From positions 164,629 to 228,628 of the forward strand of contig JAHDGK010000002.1 of NCBI GenBank assembly GCA_020627685.1: DNA of 64,000 bases, given 5' to 3'. The position numbers were made by a program, and so were the translations under genes. Position 1 is the stretch's first letter; each line of letters starts with the position of its first letter. Of this stretch, positions 55,172 through 62,672 are shown piece after piece. The DNA is from Granulosicoccus sp. GTDB taxonomy: Bacteria > Pseudomonadota > Gammaproteobacteria > Granulosicoccales > Granulosicoccaceae. The notes below the pieces were generated by a model. It was not told the DNA's origin, ran no database searches, and saw nothing but the letters and a program-made list of their open reading frames with translations.

Positions 55172-56128
55172 ATGAGCATATTTCCGGAATCCCAAACTGG
55201 GATCTGGCTAAATACGCCGATAAAATTTATAGATACGAGAACTGAAAAAAAAGCACGCGTTGCTAAAAATGATGCCGATTGGAATTTGTCGTCTGATGAT
55301 GGCCTCCAACAACTCAATGCAACGGACACAGAACTAAACGCTTTTTTTCAAAATCGTGCGGTGCCATTGCGGAGGAGCTTACCGGGCGACTATGCCCGGT
55401 TTCACCACAACCCGTCCAGAACTCTATACGCTCACGTTAAATTCAATGTTGTCACCGAGGCCGTAGGCTCACTGTACTTCAACTCGCATGTTACAGAGCC
55501 TGCCTTCAAGCTCGTCGCCTTGGATCTTGGGTGCTCGCAGCAACTACTGCGTCGGTACCTAAAAAAAGAGATTGCCGAGTTCGACTATGCCGGGTTAGAT
55601 CGCACACCGCTTTTGTACCCGGATTTAATTAGTGACTTAACAGACAAGGAAAGCGCTGAAGCCTTTGAAGCCGTTACGCCCAACACTGTCTTTGCATTGG
55701 ACGTTCTGCCGGAGTTACATTCATCCGAAGCCGATTTGAGTCAGACGCTAGCGCGCTGGGGCGAGGCATGTAGACAGAGCGATCCAATGTTCTTTTTTAC
55801 GGTTCCACAATGTGCTGTCTCAGAATCAGACAAACTCGAGTTGGAATTTGAACAATGGACAGCCTTGCTTGAGCAGCACTTTGTCATTGAGGGAACCCGC
55901 AGCCTTGGTTTTTTGTCAGCGCTGCCTTTTTGGGCGTCCAACAAACGCAAGGTTAACAACCGAGGCTTCATCGGGCGAGTCTTACAATTATTGAAAGAAC
56001 CGATGTACGAGTCTTACCTGCTAAAGACCGTTGATCTGGGCCTCAGTCGCGTACTGGGTAATATTAAATGTCTGCGTAAATACTCCCATAGCGTGCTTAT
56101 CACCGCTCGCGTCCGGCAAAGCACCTAA
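55172..56128 (+). CDS. Methyltransferase-like protein of unknown substrate
   Basis: The 318-residue protein has a Rossmann-like region (about residues 105-200). LVALDLGCSQQLL looks like SAM-binding motif I, FDYAGLDR like the second strand, and NTVFALDVLPEL like motif IV. The C-terminal part (about 235-318) is helical and basic. GGAG eight bases before the ATG supports the start. It is divergent in function from its neighbours and has 126 bases upstream. A methyltransferase reading is tentative: the glycine loop is short (LGCS). Confidence 0.55.
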   Translation: MSIFPESQTGIWLNTPIKFIDTRTEKKARVAKNDADWNLSSDDGLQQLNATDTELNAFFQNRAVPLRRSLPGDYARFHHNPSRTLYAHVKFNVVTEAVGSLYFNSHVTEPAFKLVALDLGCSQQLLRRYLKKEIAEFDYAGLDRTPLLYPDLISDLTDKESAEAFEAVTPNTVFALDVLPELHSSEADLSQTLARWGEACRQSDPMFFFTVPQCAVSESDKLELEFEQWTALLEQHFVIEGTRSLGFLSALPFWASNKRKVNNRGFIGRVLQLLKEPMYESYLLKTVDLGLSRVLGNIKCLRKYSHSVLITARVRQST

Positions 56129-56139
56129 CAACCGATGTG

Positions 56140-56358
56140 TTAGTACGAAGAATTATTCGCCAGATCGGGGTGAATCTCATCGGCGACTTCGTCAGGGTCG
56201 ACATCATTGATGAGTAAGACTTCTTTGACAGTGTCTATGTCCTGCAGAATTTGCTCTACTCTGCCGGGAAAATCGAATTCATTCACGTCATTGCTTTTGG
56301 GCATATAGCAAAAAGCCGTTTTTAGTGCGTGTAATGTTTGTTCGTCTAGCTGGCTCAT
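56140..56358 (-). CDS. Small acidic protein downstream of lexA
   Basis: I do not recognise this 72-residue acidic protein (many Asp and Glu, one Cys, no membrane helix). It lies 69 bases after lexA on the same strand, so it may be co-transcribed and SOS-regulated. The gap shows no obvious promoter or second copy of the lexA dyad. Its stop lies 11 bases from the end of the convergent methyltransferase-like gene. Confidence 0.6.
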   Translation of the reverse strand: MSQLDEQTLHALKTAFCYMPKSNDVNEFDFPGRVEQILQDIDTVKEVLLINDVDPDEVADEIHPDLANNSSY

Positions 56359-56427
56359 AGAAACTCTTATGTGTATGCCCTGTTTGTCGGTTTTACAAAT
56401 TTACCGGAACTTGCAGCAGCTGTCCCT

Positions 56428-57165
56428 CTAATAACTGCGCAGCTGCCCCACAAGCACCCCTTGGAAACTGACCCGACCAGCGTCATATCGCATGGTGGGC
56501 ATAGACTGATTTTCCGGGATGAGTTCAACCACTCCATCGATCGTATCGCCCAACCGCTTTAAGGTGGCCTCCTGACCATCAATTAAGGCGACAACAATGT
56601 CCCCGGTATTGGCAGTATTTTGTTTTCTCAAAATGACCGTGTCACCGTCCAGGATGCCCACATCGATCATGGATTCGCCGGTGACTCTTAGTGCGTAGCG
56701 ATCTGGACCGATGAAAAAAGCGGCTAAATCGAGGTAATTGGCATCTTCGATAGCTTCAATGGGCTGCCCTGCTGCAATTCGACCGAGCAAAGGAATACGG
56801 AAATCGCCGGTTGTCTCTTTACTGACCTCTGCAGGAACCGTCATGGGTTGTTCAACATTTGAATCTGCAGAGATGCGACTTAACGAGGCAGAATTTTGCG
56901 GTGTTGGCAGATGTTGGATATTGGAGGTGGGCTCTGGCATAGCCAATCCGACAATTCGCAAACCCCGCCACCCATTGCCGTGGCGCTCGAGCCTGCCCTT
57001 AGCAATAAGAGACTGCACATAGCGATGAACCGTGCCTTTGGATTTCAGGCGCAGGTTACCTGCAAGCTCTGATATGGTGGGGGCGACACCTTCGGCACGA
57101 ATATGGCGTTCAATAGCCGCAAGAACACGCGCCTCGAGGTGAGTGAGAGGGTTTAACGACTCCAT
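56428..57165 (-). CDS. lexA: LexA-type SOS repressor, long form
   Basis: LexA represses DNA-damage genes until RecA triggers self-cleavage. The 245-residue protein has an N-terminal HTH (residues 8-65) and the C-terminal S24 peptidase domain with cleavage site Ala132-Gly133 (RIAAGQP), Ser165 (TGESMID) and Lys203 (ATLKRL). A linker of about 50 residues (75-120) makes it longer than the ~202-residue standard form. The HTH is only distantly like that of Escherichia, so the operator may differ. GGAGAA five bases before the ATG sets the start, inside the dyad at 57165-57207. Confidence 0.9.
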   Translation of the reverse strand: MESLNPLTHLEARVLAAIERHIRAEGVAPTISELAGNLRLKSKGTVHRYVQSLIAKGRLERHGNGWRGLRIVGLAMPEPTSNIQHLPTPQNSASLSRISADSNVEQPMTVPAEVSKETTGDFRIPLLGRIAAGQPIEAIEDANYLDLAAFFIGPDRYALRVTGESMIDVGILDGDTVILRKQNTANTGDIVVALIDGQEATLKRLGDTIDGVVELIPENQSMPTMRYDAGRVSFQGVLVGQLRSY

Positions 57166-57207
57166 AAACGTTCTCCAAATATTCTCCTTAAGAATAGAGA
57201 ACGTTTA
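57165..57207 (-). promoter_or_regulatory. Nested inverted repeat over the lexA ribosome site (candidate LexA operator)
   Basis: Perfect 11-base arms TAAACGTTCTC (57165-57175) and GAGAACGTTTA (57197-57207) flank 21 bases. A second dyad (TATTCT/AGAATA, 57180-57196) lies inside. It covers the ribosome site and the first base of the lexA start codon. It does not contain CTGT-N8-ACAG. Confidence 0.5.
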
Positions 57208-57283
57208 GAGAAATTTCAATATATTATTCTGATTTTGTTTCCTAACTTGTTAAAAATTTAGGAAAACTTACGCGCAGTAGCTA

Positions 57284-58090
57284 ATGACAGGACCCGATAA
57301 ACATAGCCACGCTATCAAAGCCGGATTAGAGCTACCCTGGTGGCTCTCCGCTGCTATGAATCCTGTGAACGAGGATTTTTCCGAACGCGTTGTCAGTCTT
57401 CCCCAATATTCTCTGTGGAGAGCAACGGAAGTCGACGGGATCCACCTTCGGGTACTCGAATACATACCCGGCACAAAACCGCGCCTAACCGCCCAATTAC
57501 GACTGGACCCCGAATACTCACCAGCGATGCTGGGCGACAATCCCGATCTGGAAATTTTGATGCAACGCGGAGAACTCGAATCTGACGCTGGCGTATACCC
57601 TGCAGGTTTATATCTGCGACTCCCACTAACCGGTGATGAACATCTGCAAACGCTTAATCTGCGATGCCTGCCAGGTAAGTCCGGGACATCTGCCTCTAAT
57701 GACAACGCTAAAGAACCCGCTCTTTTGTATTTAGCTGCCGGGCAAATGTTGATCAGCGATGCGGAACAAAGGCGTATGAACACTTACGACGAATCGCGTT
57801 GGTTACCCGGTCCAGCTGACGGTACAGAGGTCATGCCGCTACATGGTCATGGCACGGGTAACGTCATGCTCATTCGCTGGACACAAAGAGCATCGTTTCG
57901 ACCAGGTCTAGATCCCATGGGCGATGAGGTTCTAGTATTAAACGGCGTTCTCTATGACGACGATGGCGACTACCCTGCGGGCAGTTGGATAAGAAATCCC
58001 GTTGAGGCATGGCAATCATGGAGCGCAGAGGCAGGCACAGTCGTTTACTATAAGAACGGCCACTTCCCCACTCAAAACGACTTTTTGTGA
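57284..58090 (+). CDS. ChrR-like bicupin protein lacking the usual metal-binding histidines
   Basis: The 268-residue protein has two cupin halves of the ChrR anti-sigma-factor type: GVYPAGLYLRLPLTGDEH in the first, and MGDEVLVLNGVLYDDDGDYPAGSWIRNP in the second (about residues 195-255). In both, the HxH motif that holds zinc is missing: residues before the second DEVLVL are FRPGLDPMG. The N-terminal zinc-binding anti-sigma domain of ChrR is absent too. It may be a structural or small-molecule-binding relic. Its stop overlaps the queG GTG start, so the two are coupled. Confidence 0.75.
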   Translation: MTGPDKHSHAIKAGLELPWWLSAAMNPVNEDFSERVVSLPQYSLWRATEVDGIHLRVLEYIPGTKPRLTAQLRLDPEYSPAMLGDNPDLEILMQRGELESDAGVYPAGLYLRLPLTGDEHLQTLNLRCLPGKSGTSASNDNAKEPALLYLAAGQMLISDAEQRRMNTYDESRWLPGPADGTEVMPLHGHGTGNVMLIRWTQRASFRPGLDPMGDEVLVLNGVLYDDDGDYPAGSWIRNPVEAWQSWSAEAGTVVYYKNGHFPTQNDFL

Positions 58091-59154
58091 CCACCGCTAT
58101 TGTTCAGCCCGCTGAGGTTTCTCAGTTTATAAAAGACACTGCGGCTCAATTGGGACTATCGCGTTGCGCCATTACCGATACTGACTTAGGCGAACATGAA
58201 TCGCACTTACTCAACTGGCTAAAAGATGGATTTCACGGTGAAATGGGATATATGGAGCGCCACGGCACTCTGCGTAGCCGACCTGCCGATTTAGTTGAGG
58301 GGACCATTCGCGTCATTTCAGTCAGGCTCGACTACTTCCCTCCTGATGCCGCTGACGCTACCGAAATTCTTAACTCACCAGACTTGGCTTATGTATCCCG
58401 CTATGCACTGGGTCGCGACTATCACAAGGTGTTAAGAAATAGGTTGCAAACCTTAGCCCGGAAAATTTCAGAGAAGTACGGAGACTTCGGCTATCGCGCG
58501 TTTGTTGACAGCGCACCTGTTTTAGAAAAAGCATTGGCTGAGAAAGCCGGTCTCGGATGGATTGGCAAACACAGCAATCTACTATCAACAGAGGCAGGAA
58601 GTTGGTTTTTTCTGGGTGAGCTGTATACCGACTTACCGTTGGAAACTGATCCACCTTTAGAGAAAGCTCATTGTGGAAGCTGTACTGCCTGCATACAAGC
58701 TTGTCCCACAGATGCCATCGTTGCGCCCTATAAAGTCGATGCACGACGATGTATTTCGTACCACACGATAGAACTAAAAGGCTCAATACCCACTGAATTT
58801 CGCAAAGCTATGGGTAACAGAATTTATGGCTGCGATGATTGCCAGCTGGTCTGTCCTTTTAATAAATTTTCCAACGATACTCAAGAGTCCGATTTTGACG
58901 TAAGACACAAGCTGGATGCTGAAAGTTTAGTCAACCTATTTTCCTGGACTGAAGCGGAATTTAAAGATCGCATGGCAGGTAGCCCTATCTATCGAATCGG
59001 CCATGAACGCTGGCTTCGAAATATAGCGGTCGCTCTTGGGAACGCACCGACTGACAGCTTTGTCTTAGATGCACTTACCTTACGAAAAAACGATTCTTCG
59101 GCATTAGTTCGGGAACATGTAGAATGGGCTTTGGCTGAGCATTCCACACGTTAG
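58087..59154 (+). CDS. queG: Epoxyqueuosine reductase QueG
   Basis: QueG reduces epoxyqueuosine to queuosine in the wobble position of tRNAs with GUN anticodons, using cobalamin. The 355-residue protein has HGEMGYMERH near the N-terminus, FVDSAPVLEKALAEKAGLGWIGKHSNLL, and two 4Fe-4S sites CGSCTACIQACPTDAI and YGCDDCQLVCPFNKF. A C-terminal HEAT-like region follows. GTG at 58087 overlaps the stop of the bicupin gene (GTGA). The cobalamin need links it to the B12-dependent mutase elsewhere in the window. Confidence 0.95.
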   Translation: MTTAIVQPAEVSQFIKDTAAQLGLSRCAITDTDLGEHESHLLNWLKDGFHGEMGYMERHGTLRSRPADLVEGTIRVISVRLDYFPPDAADATEILNSPDLAYVSRYALGRDYHKVLRNRLQTLARKISEKYGDFGYRAFVDSAPVLEKALAEKAGLGWIGKHSNLLSTEAGSWFFLGELYTDLPLETDPPLEKAHCGSCTACIQACPTDAIVAPYKVDARRCISYHTIELKGSIPTEFRKAMGNRIYGCDDCQLVCPFNKFSNDTQESDFDVRHKLDAESLVNLFSWTEAEFKDRMAGSPIYRIGHERWLRNIAVALGNAPTDSFVLDALTLRKNDSSALVREHVEWALAEHSTR

Positions 59155-59193
59155 TGGTGTCGCGACGCCACACGCCAAAGGCTGCCCTATTCA

Positions 59194-60090
59194 ATGACAT
59201 CTGATGTGCAGAGCACCACAACTCGCGCTGTGCTATTCATGCTTGGCGCAACCGTTATGCTTGCCTCTATGCATGGTCTTGTCCGCCTGTTAAGTTCAGA
59301 CTTACACCCTTTCATTATTGTCTTCTTTAGAAATCTGTTCGGGCTGATAACCGTTTTACCGCTGCTACTAAAAGCCGGATTGGGCTCACTTAAAACACAG
59401 CACCCCCGGCTGCATATGATTCGTGCTGGGGTTGGAATTGTTGCCATGTTGGGCTGGTTTTACGCACTGTCTAAGGTGCCCATTGCCAATGCCACGGCAT
59501 TAAGTTTTAGTACCACCATCTTTGCCACGGTTTGTGCCTGGTTGTTTTTAGGAGAGGTATTGCGATGGCGACGCACGGCTGCAATATTTTTAGGACTTGT
59601 AGGCGTATTCGTCGTACTCAGGCCTGCCGCAGAAGGCTTCAACGCATTCGCGATACTGGTGCTGCTAACCTCTATAGCCTGGGGGCTGTCGTTAACGATA
59701 GTCAAGCATCTTTCCAAAACAGAAACGACCACAAGTATCGTCAGCTGGATGGGCATTACCTTGGTGGTATTGTCTATATGGCCTGCGCTATTCGTTTGGC
59801 AAACACCAACACTAGAACAATTTCTCTGGTTATTCTTAGTAGGAGCATTGGCAACTGCCGGCCATCTGTTAATGACATCGGCAATTAAAATGGCAGACAC
59901 ATCGATAGTGATGTCAGTAGATTTTGCACGCCTCATCTGGACTGCTTTAATTGGTGCTTACTTCTTTAATGAAGTACTCGACATCTGGACGTTTGTCGGA
60001 GCCAGTATCATTTTCCTGGCTGGTTGGTACATTGTTTTTCGCGAATCGCGCATCAGCAATGACCCCCACCCGAGAGAAATTAGTCGCTAA
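59194..60090 (+). CDS. EamA/DMT-family transporter (second copy)
   Basis: This 298-residue membrane protein has about ten hydrophobic helices in two EamA repeats, beginning at AVLFMLGATVMLASMHGLVRLL. The substrate is unknown. It resembles the transporter at 13447-14313 in layout (similar motifs such as ALSKVPIANATALSFSTTIFAT) but differs in sequence. It lies 39 bases after queG and 90 bases before uraD on the same strand. Confidence 0.86.
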   Translation: MTSDVQSTTTRAVLFMLGATVMLASMHGLVRLLSSDLHPFIIVFFRNLFGLITVLPLLLKAGLGSLKTQHPRLHMIRAGVGIVAMLGWFYALSKVPIANATALSFSTTIFATVCAWLFLGEVLRWRRTAAIFLGLVGVFVVLRPAAEGFNAFAILVLLTSIAWGLSLTIVKHLSKTETTTSIVSWMGITLVVLSIWPALFVWQTPTLEQFLWLFLVGALATAGHLLMTSAIKMADTSIVMSVDFARLIWTALIGAYFFNEVLDIWTFVGASIIFLAGWYIVFRESRISNDPHPREISR

Positions 60091-60180
60091 CGTTCAAAGT
60101 TCTTTTCGCGGCTTAGCGTTACACTATTATTCAGTTGGGTAGTAATCAGACTCTAAAACTTCGGTGTGACACTAAACACT

Positions 60181-60705
60181 ATGGCGCAAAAATTCAAAGA
60201 ATCTCTAGCCACTTTGACCAAAGAGGCATTCGTCGATCAATACGGCAGCATCTACGAACATTCTCCTTGGGTGGCTGAACGCTGTTGGGATGCAGGCCTT
60301 GATGAACAACATGATGATGTGCAGGTGCTTGCAGTATCAATGGCCGCTGTTCTTGCGAAAGCGACAGATGACGAAAAACTACAATTAATTAGGGCCCACC
60401 CCGACCTTGCAGGAAAAGCGGCGAAACAAGGCACGTTGACGTCCGAGTCTACCGATGAGCAAGCAAGTGCAGGTTTAGATCAGTGCACCGAGTCTGAGCT
60501 GGAGCGATTCCAAACGCTAAACGATGCCTACAAAGCCAAGTTCGACTTCCCGTTCATAATGGCTGTCAGAGGGAGCAATAGACATAAGATACTGGCGGGG
60601 TTTGAAGAGCGTCTACCGAATGATTACGACACTGAAGTTGCTAGGGCGTTAGCTGAGATTAATAAGATTGCGTTACTGAGGCTTGAGGCATTGGCGGATC
60701 ACTAG
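60181..60705 (+). CDS. uraD: OHCU decarboxylase (uric acid degradation), orphan
   Basis: This enzyme decarboxylates 2-oxo-4-hydroxy-4-carboxy-5-ureidoimidazoline to (S)-allantoin, the last step after uricase and HIU hydrolase. The roughly 174-residue helical protein has the family motif EHSPWVAERCWDAGL, IRAHPDLAGKAAKQGTL and FPFIMAVRGSNRHKILAGFEERL (segments in parts), with the catalytic His in RAHPDLA. A GTG five codons upstream of the chosen ATG is possible too. No other purine-degradation gene is in the window. Confidence 0.88.
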   Translation: MAQKFKESLATLTKEAFVDQYGSIYEHSPWVAERCWDAGLDEQHDDVQVLAVSMAAVLAKATDDEKLQLIRAHPDLAGKAAKQGTLTSESTDEQASAGLDQCTESELERFQTLNDAYKAKFDFPFIMAVRGSNRHKILAGFEERLPNDYDTEVARALAEINKIALLRLEALADH

Positions 60706-60720
60706 TGCGATTCATGGGGG

Positions 60721-61500
60721 TTATAGGGAATTGAACTGTTCTCGAAATTTCTTAGGCGTGATTCCTGATTCAATTTTAAATGCTTTGTTGAAGGCACTCT
60801 GACTGCTGTATCCGACAGCGTTTGCAACACCGGTTATCTGTAACTCAGAATTAGCAAGCAACTCTCGTGCAGCGAGAATTCGAATTCGACGCAACAACTC
60901 GCTCCATCGCATACTGGTTTCCTCGACAATACGCCGAGACAGAGTCCGTTCACTTGAAGCTAATTCGGAAGCTATCTCCACAAGTTCAATGTGTCTCATG
61001 TGTCGTTCAATGGTTAAATCAACCGCTCGAGCAACAAGCTTCGATTGACCTCGTGGAATCCAGTCAGTGGTCGGAGCATCCATCCTCTCAATAATGATAG
61101 ATGCAAGTGCCTTGAAGAATGAATCTGCGGTTTTATCAGGCATACAACCCTCAACTGCCCATCGTCTGCAATGCAAAATCATGTGCCTCGCTAGAGGAGT
61201 CAGATCAATCGTCTTAACATTCTGATTATGCTCGGGGAATTGAGCCGTGTTAAACAAAATTGAACAACACGTAATCGAGTTGGGAATTTGAGTAGTAACT
61301 TGTTTACCTGCAGGTATCCAAACTGCTTTCGTGGGCTGTAGAAAGAAATAGCGCGAATCGATTTCTAGTCGCATCGAACCAGATGCGCAATATGCTAGGT
61401 AATGATCCGCAAAGCACAGTGTTGCTGAGTCAGTTTTTGCGAACTCACGATAAACACAGGTACCGAACGGCGATTCACCAGACAAACACATTGTAGCCAC
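60721..61500 (-). CDS. AraC-family transcriptional regulator
   Basis: The 259-residue protein has an N-terminal cupin-like sensing domain (about residues 15-90) with LEIDSRYFFLQPTKAVWIPAGKQV. The C-terminal AraC DNA-binding domain has two HTH motifs (about 160-255): LVEIASELASSERTLSRRIVEET and ITGVANAVGYSSQSAFNKAFKIESGITPKKFRE (parts). It is convergent with uraD and divergent from the gene at 61671 across 170 bases. The target is unknown; the small secreted protein next to it is one candidate. Confidence 0.9.
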   Translation of the reverse strand: MATMCLSGESPFGTCVYREFAKTDSATLCFADHYLAYCASGSMRLEIDSRYFFLQPTKAVWIPAGKQVTTQIPNSITCCSILFNTAQFPEHNQNVKTIDLTPLARHMILHCRRWAVEGCMPDKTADSFFKALASIIIERMDAPTTDWIPRGQSKLVARAVDLTIERHMRHIELVEIASELASSERTLSRRIVEETSMRWSELLRRIRILAARELLANSELQITGVANAVGYSSQSAFNKAFKIESGITPKKFREQFNSL

Positions 61501-61670
61501 TGCTTAGTTTCATAGATTCGACCCCGTATTGCCGTTAATAGCAGTTTATAACTGAATTCCGCCGCAGGTAAGTAGTCTGGCATTTTGGAGCTGATAATAA
61601 TGCGATGGTGCAAAGACTGAATTAGAAGAAATCCTTAGCATGAAATACACAATTTCACCCGAGTCGCAGA

Positions 61671-62063
61671 ATGAAAAGGATCTTAGTTATGACAGCTTTA
61701 ATTGCCACAGGAACTCTACATGCCTCAACAATGAACGAGATGCAACTAGATGGCCTACTGTCCGGCAACACACTCTATTTGAATATTCCTGCAGGAGGGC
61801 CAGCCCTTCCAGAGGGCGGAATAGTACCGTTTAAGTATGGTGCGGATGGATCCTCATCGGCCCGTTTGTCAGAGGAGCTAACTCTTGTTGGCAAGTGGAA
61901 GCTTGAACATGATCATTATTGTGTTGATTGGACAAATGGGCCGAAGAATAGCTGCACGAAAATTGTTAAAACAGACGATGGTATTTCCTTAATCGATTAT
62001 AAAAGTGATGAGATACGCGGAAAAGTTGAAAAGATAGTTCCGGGAAATCCGGAGGGAATTTGA
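61671..62063 (+). CDS. Small secreted protein, unknown function
   Basis: The 130-residue protein has a signal peptide (KRILVMTALIATGTLHA) and a compact mature part with a single pair of cysteines (CVDW and CTKIV), likely disulfide-bonded. The beginning LDGLLSGNTLYLN and the pattern WKLEHDHYCVDW recall DUF995-like periplasmic proteins, but I am not sure. It is divergent from the AraC regulator. Confidence 0.6.
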   Translation: MKRILVMTALIATGTLHASTMNEMQLDGLLSGNTLYLNIPAGGPALPEGGIVPFKYGADGSSSARLSEELTLVGKWKLEHDHYCVDWTNGPKNSCTKIVKTDDGISLIDYKSDEIRGKVEKIVPGNPEGI

Positions 62064-62145
62064 CCTGGTCACTTAGGTAGTTCGATTCCATCAAAGCGAT
62101 AACTGACGTTTAGCAACTTGGCAAACAGGGAAAAAGAGTGCTGGC

Positions 62146-62646
62146 TCAAATACCCTTCTGCAAAAACAAAGCATGCCCAGTAGTATCGTCTAGAGTATAA
62201 GCCTCAAACCCAAAATGCTCGTAGGAACGTCTTGCCCGGTCGTTTCCAGTTAACACTTCAAGTGTGATTTTGCAGGCGCCAATCGCTTTGGCTTCTGACT
62301 CGACAAACGCAAGCATTTGTTGACCGGCTCTTCGCCCTCTGGCATCTGGTAATACCGCTAAATCGTGGATATTTACAATGGGTTTGCAGGCAAATGTAGA
62401 CAAGGTCGTAAAACAGTTTGCTAAAGCGACAGGTTGACCATCTAAATAACCGATGGCTGAGAATGCGCCGGGTGTGGAAGCCATCGCAGCCGGTAAGTTT
62501 GCGCGAGCATAGTCTGACAACGGGCTCTCTCCGCCCATCGGGTCTTCTGCGTAGGCGTTTAAGAGCATGACAACAGCTTCACCGTCTTTTGGATTGCTCC
62601 AATCAGCACAGCGTATTTCAAGTTTTAATTCACTGTCGGTGTTCAA
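62146..62646 (-). CDS. GNAT-family N-acetyltransferase
   Basis: The 166-residue protein has the GNAT fold with acetyl-CoA motif VLPDARGRRAGQQMLAFVESEA and the later strand KITLEVLTGNDRARRSYEHFGF. The substrate is unknown. The start is TTG at 62646, with AAGGAG six bases upstream, which I prefer to the later ATGs inside the domain. It is just downstream of rarA on the same strand with a 26-base gap. Confidence 0.88.
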   Translation of the reverse strand: MNTDSELKLEIRCADWSNPKDGEAVVMLLNAYAEDPMGGESPLSDYARANLPAAMASTPGAFSAIGYLDGQPVALANCFTTLSTFACKPIVNIHDLAVLPDARGRRAGQQMLAFVESEAKAIGACKITLEVLTGNDRARRSYEHFGFEAYTLDDTTGHALFLQKGI

Positions 62647-62672
62647 CTGACACTCCTTGGGTTTATCGCGTA

